A stretch of 61,334 bases of DNA from Geobacteraceae bacterium (lineage in GTDB: Bacteria > Desulfobacterota > Desulfuromonadia > Geobacterales > Geobacteraceae), in NCBI GenBank assembly GCA_009773645.1, contig WSYB01000019.1, positions 1-61,334 on the forward strand, in the 5' to 3' direction. Positions 52,720 through 58,459 of this stretch are shown here, piece after piece. Every line of letters starts with the position of its first letter. The first letter of the stretch is position 1. A program made the position numbers and the translations under genes. The notes under the pieces were generated by a model. It worked only from the letters and a program-made list of their open reading frames with translations, was not told the DNA's origin and searched no databases.

Positions 52720-53301
52720 ATGGGGCCTTTGGCGGTTGATCTCAGAAAAACCTACGTCTACCGGGATTACCTGGGGTGGGACGACGGCGAGCGGTGGGAG
52801 CTGATCGACGGCGCTCCCCACAACATGACGCCGGCGCCATCGCGAAGGCACCAGGAGATGTCCGGCGAGCTTTTTCGCCAGTTTGCCAACTACCTCTCCG
52901 AAAAGCCGTGCAGGGTCTACGCCGCACCCTTCGACGTCCGGATTCCGGCGGGAGAGGAAGCGGATGACGACATCACGACGGTCGTGCAGCCGGATATCTC
53001 CATTGTCTGCGACCGATCTAAGCTGGACGACCTGGGATGCAGGGGCGCCCCTGATCTGATCGTGGAGATACTCTCCCCCGCCACCGCCAAGAAAGATATG
53101 AAGTACAAGTTCAACCGCTATGAGAGGGCGGGGGTCAGGGAATACTGGCTGGTCGATCCGATGGCCAATACCGTAATGGTTTTCACCTTGACCGCTGACG
53201 GCAGGTATGGGAGGCCCGAAATTTACGCTGAGGAAGAGCAGGTGCGAGTGGGTATTTTCGAAGACATGACGGTCGAACTGCGGAGCGTCTTCAGGGAGTA
53301 G
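52720..53301 (+). CDS. Uma2-family putative endonuclease
   Basis: The protein has 193 residues from the ATG at 52720 (AGGAG at 52711-52715). The Uma2/DUF820 pattern is complete: YRDYLGWDDGERWELIDGAPHNMTPAPSRRHQEM, then VQPDISIVCD, then the PD-(D/E)XK-like core PDLIVEILSPATAKKDMKYKFNRYERAGVREYWLVDP. Uma2 proteins have a restriction-endonuclease fold and are thought to be nucleases; they spread as lone genes. Function is unproven. A long perfect terminator follows. Confidence 0.85.
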   Translation: MGPLAVDLRKTYVYRDYLGWDDGERWELIDGAPHNMTPAPSRRHQEMSGELFRQFANYLSEKPCRVYAAPFDVRIPAGEEADDDITTVVQPDISIVCDRSKLDDLGCRGAPDLIVEILSPATAKKDMKYKFNRYERAGVREYWLVDPMANTVMVFTLTADGRYGRPEIYAEEEQVRVGIFEDMTVELRSVFRE

Positions 53302-53302
53302 G

Positions 53303-53330
53303 GAACATCGGGAATCGGGAAACATCGAAG
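53303..53330 (+). repeat. degenerate heptanucleotide array
   Basis: Two adjacent TCGGGAA-type units with flanking imperfect copies lie directly after the Uma2 stop codon. This is the weakest member of the heptad class in the window. Confidence 0.4.
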
Positions 53331-53333
53331 ATC

Positions 53334-53373
53334 AAAGGACCTCGCAGGTTTCTCAAAACCTGCGAGGTCCTTT
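53334..53373. terminator. bidirectional terminator with 18-bp perfect stem
   Basis: AAAGGACCTCGCAGGTTT and its exact inverse flank a CTCA loop. It is placed between Uma2 (plus) and the cytochrome gene (minus), so it probably ends both. Confidence 0.85.
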
Positions 53374-53389
53374 CGTTTCCGGCTGGCCA

Positions 53390-53518
53390 TCATTTGCCGT
53401 ATGTCTGCACCGTCTTATTGCTCAGGGTATTCACCTTCATGACCTTCCATCTTCCCGAAACGCGCTCACAGGTGTAACGCATGCCCATATCTGCCGTAAA
53501 CAGAGGCCTCGGCGGCAT
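53390..53518 (-). pseudogene. short ORF or 3' gene remnant behind the cytochrome
   Basis: A 43-codon minus-strand frame would encode 42 residues with protein-like composition (TADMGMRYTCERVSGRW and more). It is closed upstream by a TAA 9 nt before its ATG. There is no ribosome binding site, and I recognise no family. It may be the 3' remnant of a lost gene or a small translated ORF downstream of the cytochrome. Confidence 0.25.
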
Positions 53519-53539
53519 GTGTTGCCGTTAAAGCTGTCA

Positions 53540-56518
53540 TTAATGACAGATAGCTCCGCTGCAGTTGGGCTTGCCCCAGTTGGTGGCTTTGTTGCCCGGA
53601 TAGCTCTTGATCCGCAGGCGGGAGGCAGAACCCGGATTTGCCACATAGGGAGCAATGTCCGTCACAGGCGCAGGGGGGACCCCTGCGTCAACACCGGCAG
53701 GGGCGACAAGGAGCCCCGGCCGCTGGCTTCCATGGGGGATCGCCGAATGACAGTCAAAACAGAAGAACGTCGCGTGATTTGGATTGGTATGGGCAGGAAA
53801 GCGGCTGTTGGCAAAGGTTGAATCATGGCAGTTGGCGCAGAAGGTGTCGGCGGGCATACCCGATGTAGATAATGTGAGAGTTGCATTCCATGAAGTGTTC
53901 GGCCCCTTGAGGATGAAGCCGGCCGCGGAGCCGTGGGGTCCGCTGGGGTCGGTATTGTTGTCCGAACTGTGGCAATCGCTACAGGTCATGAGGTTTCTCG
54001 TTGTTCTGCTGAAGCCGGAGGCAACGGTGAGGTTTGTCAGATGGATTGCGCCAAGGTTGTTTCCTGCCGTGGCCAGCACCGGATGGAAGGAGCCGGCTGT
54101 TTCTGGGGATGGAATATTAACGTCCCAGTTAGCCGTTCCAACTGTTAAATAATTCCCTACGTTGTTCGGGTTGAACTCTTGGGCCTGATCGGTCGATGTC
54201 TGGCCCGGCACTTGTGCTGCGAGCGATGCCGAGGTAGGGAGGACCCCTGCAAAGGCGCTGTGGCACCTGAAACAGAGGGTGGCTTCCAGATCGGTGCCCG
54301 ACACGGTGGTCCTGGCGGTGAAGTTAGCGGCAGCAGGTGCAGCGAAGAAGAGCGGATTGACGGTAAGCTGAGCCCCCGTGCTGCCGTTGATGGCATTACC
54401 GGCAATGTTGGACCCGACCGTGTGCGTACCAGCCTTGGCGCTGTGCTGGTTATGACAGTCCTTGCAGAGGGCGCCGGTATGGTGGCGGGCCTTGCCGAAC
54501 AGCGGCTGGATGGCGGGCGCGGTGCCGACCGGTATAGCCCCGTGGCAGTTGTAGCAGAAGTTGGCCGGGGCCGTGTTGGCGGTTGCGGCCGGGTCAAAGG
54601 GCAACTGCAGCAGTTTTGGTGTGGCCGAACCGTGGCCGTTGAACCTGGGGCTGTTCGTGGTGCCGGACGCGGTATTGGCTGTCCCGGCCGAATTGCCGTG
54701 GCAGTTATAGCAGGCGTTGCCGAAACTGTGCGCCATGGCGCCAACGGTCCAGTTGATGTTGGGAGGCGCTGTGACGTCTCCGGAATCCTTGAAGGGCTGG
54801 AAGGGAACGGGCTGGATCGCCGCGCCGTTGCCGTTGTGGCAGGAAACGCAGAACGGCTCCAGACTTGCGCCGGTGCCGTCATAGGCGATCTGGGCGCCGG
54901 TGTCCTGATTGGTCAGGAGGACTCTCACCCCATTGGCCGTGTCGACGCTCTTGTGATTCGCCTGGTCATGGCAGACATCGCAGGTGGCCATCTTGACCGG
55001 GAAGTTCTTCACGTGATGGGAGGCGAGGGCGAAATCACCACCAGCGACACCATCGGCGCCGATAATGATCCGGCGGCCGATCCCCTGGGTGCGGCTATGG
55101 CAGTTCGTGCAGTCTCCCAGGTTGGGGTGACAGAGGGTATTGTTGAAGCACCCCGGCGAGCCTGCCGCATAGGGGCCGTATTTGGTCAGTGGTATCGATG
55201 TCAGGTTTGCCCCCCCCGTGTGACAGATGCTGCAGACCACGGCGTTCTGCTCACTGGCATTGGTGTGGGACAGTGATGGCCCGAGCCATGGCTTTTTGGG
55301 GTGAGGCGAAGCTGCCTGGTGGCAGGCGTCGGTTCTCAGGCACGAGGTGAGGGCAGGGCCCCCCTGAAACAGGGGGAATTGAGCGCTCCCGTCGCCATGG
55401 CAGCCTCTGCAGTAGTCATAGCCGCTTTCGGGCCCCGGCGCCGAACGGGCCTTGACTCCGTGGTTGGCGGGGAGATCCCAGCCGGCCGGATGCCCCACGA
55501 TGCCGTGGCAAAGGGTACTGTTGAAGCAGCCGGTTCCCGCAGGCACGGCGACCGGGGTCGTGAGACGCTGGTTGTTGAGATGACAGCCCGCGCATACCGA
55601 GGCGTTGCCCGGGTCGGTAGCGCTGTGGGTGCGATTGGTAATGGGCGGCACGGTCCTGCGCCACGGCGGCGGCGAGTGTGGAGAGTTGGAGTGACAGGGA
55701 GCGGCGGAGAAACAGCTGTCGGCAGAGCCGCTGCCGTGCAGGTCGGCGCCGTGGCATAATTTGCAGTAGGCCATGCCGGTATTGCTGTTCGGCGCCAGCT
55801 TGGCAGCGGCGCCGTGCTGTCCGGGGTTGGCCCACCCCTCAGGGTGGCCGACCTGGCCGTGGCAGAGGGTGGCGTTGAAGCAGCCGGTGGCGCCTATTTC
55901 CTCGGTCGCCGAAGGTTTGCGCGCGGAGTTGGCCCCGCCGGTATGGCATTGGGCGCAGACCGCTGCGTTGGTCACATCGGTATTGGTATGGCTTCTGACT
56001 CCGCCCAGCCAGGGCTTGGGCGAATGGGGGGCGTTGTTGACGCCGTGACAGAGGGCATTGTTTAAGCACGAGGCGCTCGCTGCGCCGCGTATCGTTGCCC
56101 CATTGAAGTCGGCGCCGTGGCATCTCCGGCAGAAGGCAAAGCCGTTCACCCCGGCCAGGGCGGCCTTGGCCTTGGCGCCGTGGGCGCTGGGGTCGGCAAA
56201 TCCAGCCGGGTGCTTCAGGGGGCCGTCGGGATGGCAGGCGAATCCGGCGAAACTGGCGGCAAAGCAGCTGACATTGGCTATCCCCCCCGTCTGGGGATTG
56301 CCCGTCAGGTCACTGCCGTGACACTCAAAACACTGGTCAGGGCTGTTCAGGTAAGCGCCCGGGTGGTTTCCACCCGTGGCGGCTGTTACCCAGCCGGCCG
56401 GGTGCTTGCCGCTGCTGTCGATTGTCGGCGCGTTATCGTTGGCCTTGCTGCACCCCCAGGCAACGAATGCCAGAACCGAGATCACCAAACCCCTGAGGAG
56501 CATATTTCGGCTATGCAT
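53540..56518 (-). CDS. giant multiheme c-type cytochrome with alternating CX2CH and CX5CH motifs
   Basis: The protein has about 992 residues from the ATG at 56518 (AGGAG 7 nt ahead; the ATG 3 nt earlier is also possible). The N-terminal signal has a lipobox-like AWGC, so an envelope lipoprotein is likely. I count 17 canonical CXXCH heme sites. In the first half they alternate strictly with longer sites: CLNNALCH, CFNATLCH, CFSAAPCH, CFNSTLCH, CLRTDACH and CFNNTLCH (all CX5CH), and once CX9CH. The protein ends in CSGAICH (CX4CH). The second half has canonical sites only. It is presumably a periplasmic or outer-surface electron conduit. The resB-ccsA pair lies directly upstream. The homologous C-terminal three-heme module recurs in the second cytochrome. 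Confidence 0.9.
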   Translation of the reverse strand: MHSRNMLLRGLVISVLAFVAWGCSKANDNAPTIDSSGKHPAGWVTAATGGNHPGAYLNSPDQCFECHGSDLTGNPQTGGIANVSCFAASFAGFACHPDGPLKHPAGFADPSAHGAKAKAALAGVNGFAFCRRCHGADFNGATIRGAASASCLNNALCHGVNNAPHSPKPWLGGVRSHTNTDVTNAAVCAQCHTGGANSARKPSATEEIGATGCFNATLCHGQVGHPEGWANPGQHGAAAKLAPNSNTGMAYCKLCHGADLHGSGSADSCFSAAPCHSNSPHSPPPWRRTVPPITNRTHSATDPGNASVCAGCHLNNQRLTTPVAVPAGTGCFNSTLCHGIVGHPAGWDLPANHGVKARSAPGPESGYDYCRGCHGDGSAQFPLFQGGPALTSCLRTDACHQAASPHPKKPWLGPSLSHTNASEQNAVVCSICHTGGANLTSIPLTKYGPYAAGSPGCFNNTLCHPNLGDCTNCHSRTQGIGRRIIIGADGVAGGDFALASHHVKNFPVKMATCDVCHDQANHKSVDTANGVRVLLTNQDTGAQIAYDGTGASLEPFCVSCHNGNGAAIQPVPFQPFKDSGDVTAPPNINWTVGAMAHSFGNACYNCHGNSAGTANTASGTTNSPRFNGHGSATPKLLQLPFDPAATANTAPANFCYNCHGAIPVGTAPAIQPLFGKARHHTGALCKDCHNQHSAKAGTHTVGSNIAGNAINGSTGAQLTVNPLFFAAPAAANFTARTTVSGTDLEATLCFRCHSAFAGVLPTSASLAAQVPGQTSTDQAQEFNPNNVGNYLTVGTANWDVNIPSPETAGSFHPVLATAGNNLGAIHLTNLTVASGFSRTTRNLMTCSDCHSSDNNTDPSGPHGSAAGFILKGPNTSWNATLTLSTSGMPADTFCANCHDSTFANSRFPAHTNPNHATFFCFDCHSAIPHGSQRPGLLVAPAGVDAGVPPAPVTDIAPYVANPGSASRLRIKSYPGNKATNWGKPNCSGAICH

Positions 56519-56617
56519 CATGTTTCTCCTGTCGTTTATCCTCATACGAAATTTGCATGCTGCCGGAAGGCAACGCCTTCTAGTTTTTCAGTTTACCATA
56601 AAGTGGCGAATTTAAAA

Positions 56618-56646
56618 GAAGGGATGCTTGACAACCTTCATCCCTC
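56618..56646 (-). terminator. intrinsic terminator after ccsA
   Basis: On the minus strand, AGGGATG and CATCCCT arms with a 12-nt loop are followed by TCTTTT. It begins at the ccsA stop codon and separates that transcript from the cytochrome gene. Confidence 0.6.
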
Positions 56647-57479
56647 TATTTTCTGAACATAAAGCTGTTATGTACCGTTGGAAAGACAAATGGCATGATA
56701 AACAGCGAAAATACCGTCACGGCAAAGGCAGCGAGTACGTAAAAGGAGGCCCTCATCCCGGTGAACTTGCAGGTAAACCGCAAGTGGAGATAAAGGCCAT
56801 AGACCAGCCACGATACCAGCGACCATACCTCTATCGGGTCCCATCCCCAGTATTTTCCCCAAAGCTGGTTTGCCCAGATCGAGCCGGAAATGATCATGAT
56901 CGAGCAGAAAAACAGCGCACTTGCGATCAACCTGTAACTCAGCAAGTCGGCGCGCTCCGGTTCAGGCAGCCGCTTCAGGAAAAAAAGCTTTTCAACGTCC
57001 GGGTATTCTCTCAGGATCACCGTAGATGACAGGGCTGTGGCAATGAGGATGCTTCCGTAGGTGAGCTTTGCGAAGAGAACATGCGCAATCAGCCAGATGC
57101 TCTTGTAGGAAGGGGTAAGGCGGGAAATCTCCGCCGGCGACATTGCAACCGCCCCTATCGAGAGGAGGATGATCGGCATGGCAAACACACCGATAACATT
57201 GAACTCTTTGCGTCTGCTGACAAATATCAGGTAAAAGACCGTGGCTACCCAGACATTGGAAAGAAGCACCTCATAGAGGGTAATGTACGGCCCGTGCCCC
57301 TGATAATGCCAGCGCGCGGCTATTGTGGCGGTGTTGAGCATCAGGAACAGCCAGATCAGCCCTTTTCCCCAACTGAACAGCCTCTCTTTGGAGAATATCC
57401 AGCCGTATATATGGAAGATGGAACTCAAGGCGCAGGCTATGATGGAAGCGAATAAAAACGTCTTTTCCAGGTCAACCAT
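56646..57479 (-). CDS. ccsA: System II cytochrome c biogenesis protein CcsA/ResC-type
   Basis: The 277-residue protein has eight or so membrane helices and the tryptophan-rich heme-handling WWD segment WANQLWGKYWGWDPIEVWSLVSWLVYGLYLH (about 202-232). Conserved His flank it (IAHVLFAKLTYG and LYLHLRF). CcsA transports or presents heme to apocytochromes at the outer face of the inner membrane and works with ResB/CcsB. Its start shares one base with the resB stop (TAATG). It lies between two giant cytochrome genes, so these are its likely substrates. Confidence 0.93.
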   Translation of the reverse strand: MVDLEKTFLFASIIACALSSIFHIYGWIFSKERLFSWGKGLIWLFLMLNTATIAARWHYQGHGPYITLYEVLLSNVWVATVFYLIFVSRRKEFNVIGVFAMPIILLSIGAVAMSPAEISRLTPSYKSIWLIAHVLFAKLTYGSILIATALSSTVILREYPDVEKLFFLKRLPEPERADLLSYRLIASALFFCSIMIISGSIWANQLWGKYWGWDPIEVWSLVSWLVYGLYLHLRFTCKFTGMRASFYVLAAFAVTVFSLFIMPFVFPTVHNSFMFRK

Positions 57480-58402
57480 TACTTCCCACTCCAGAAGAAT
57501 TTAGTCCCGTAATAGATTGCAAGCCCGAGCAGGAATAATGAAAAGCCCGCGTATGTTATCCATTTGCCGGAATCGGTAACCACCGTTAACCCGTTCCAGA
57601 TTTTTATGTCCGTCAGGGTCAGTTTCCCGGCGCCCAAGTCGATACTGTCGCCAATTCGCATGACTCGTTCAATTGAATCAAGTTCGTTAAGCCGGACCCT
57701 TATCCGCACTCTCCTGTCGGTCAAATCCCTGTATGATACCTGCGCCTTATAGTTAACCAGAGGAATGGCGAAGTTGTTTGTCTTTGCCGTGCTGCTTATG
57801 TACACATAGCCGGAATTTGTCGCATCGGGGGTGGTCAGTCTGAAATGGGGCGCAAGGCCGTAGTAGCGGGCAAGGTTGATGAGGAGACTCCCGTATTTAA
57901 CCGAGCCGTTTACATTAACGGTCGCTTCCTGATCTTTTATACCATCCCTAATGACAATATTGTTGAAATATTCCCTTATTTGGCCGTTTTCCCAGAAATC
58001 AAGGTGAATTTTCCTGACTGCGACGTTTATCCCTGTTCCGCTTCTGGTGCCGAATCTCTGTTTCCAGCCGGCATAACTTTCACGGCTGTCGGTAAAACTA
58101 CCCCCTTCCACGACCTCCGCATAGCCGATGGAATAGGTTAAATAGGTTGTAATGCCCCCTGCAATGATTATCAGAAAGGCGACATGAAAGAGGATGAAAC
58201 CTGCCTGCGCCATATCCCATGTTTTTGTCCTCTTTATATGGTGAAAAACGCAAAACAGAAGATTCAGGACCAATGGCGCCGCAAGACCAAGGAACGCATA
58301 GCCTGATACCTTCTGTGTTTCTCCTTCCATGACAAAAAGGGCAAGGAGCAGCAAAAACAGGACTATTGTGAGTTTTTCGCTTTTTAGTGCCTCTGTAAGC
58401 AT
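57479..58402 (-). CDS. resB: System II cytochrome c biogenesis protein ResB/CcsB-type
   Basis: The 307-residue protein has membrane helices at about 10-27, 35-55 and 65-90, then a periplasmic beta-rich domain (about 95-270) and a last helix (about 280-300). The start MLTEALKSEKLTIVLFLLLLALF and the segment FILFHVAFLIIIAGGITTYLTYS are ResB-like, with the His expected in the heme path. It is shorter than many ResB proteins, because the periplasmic domain is reduced. It is translationally coupled to ccsA. Confidence 0.88.
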   Translation of the reverse strand: MLTEALKSEKLTIVLFLLLLALFVMEGETQKVSGYAFLGLAAPLVLNLLFCVFHHIKRTKTWDMAQAGFILFHVAFLIIIAGGITTYLTYSIGYAEVVEGGSFTDSRESYAGWKQRFGTRSGTGINVAVRKIHLDFWENGQIREYFNNIVIRDGIKDQEATVNVNGSVKYGSLLINLARYYGLAPHFRLTTPDATNSGYVYISSTAKTNNFAIPLVNYKAQVSYRDLTDRRVRIRVRLNELDSIERVMRIGDSIDLGAGKLTLTDIKIWNGLTVVTDSGKWITYAGFSLFLLGLAIYYGTKFFWSGK

Positions 58403-58414
58403 GAGCCCATTATA

Positions 58415-58443
58415 AAAACAAGGCCTGACATAATCCAGGCTTT
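58415..58443 (-). terminator. intrinsic terminator after the right-hand cytochrome
   Basis: On the minus strand GCCTG and CAGGC arms, extended by AA/TT with a bulge, enclose an ATTATGT-containing loop and are followed by GTTTTTAT. It lies between the cytochrome stop and the resB start. Confidence 0.5.
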
Positions 58444-58459
58444 TTGCGAGAGTGCGGTA

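Noticed and set aside
54179-55276. 365-codon plus-strand ORF opposite the first cytochrome
   Set aside because: It is antisense to a clearly coding multiheme gene. Long antisense frames are expected in GC-rich DNA, and this one encodes no recognisable domain.
58412-58417. TATAAT ahead of resB as a promoter
   Set aside because: It lies only about 10 nt from the start codon, lacks a -35 at the right distance, and sits within the T-rich tail of a terminator.
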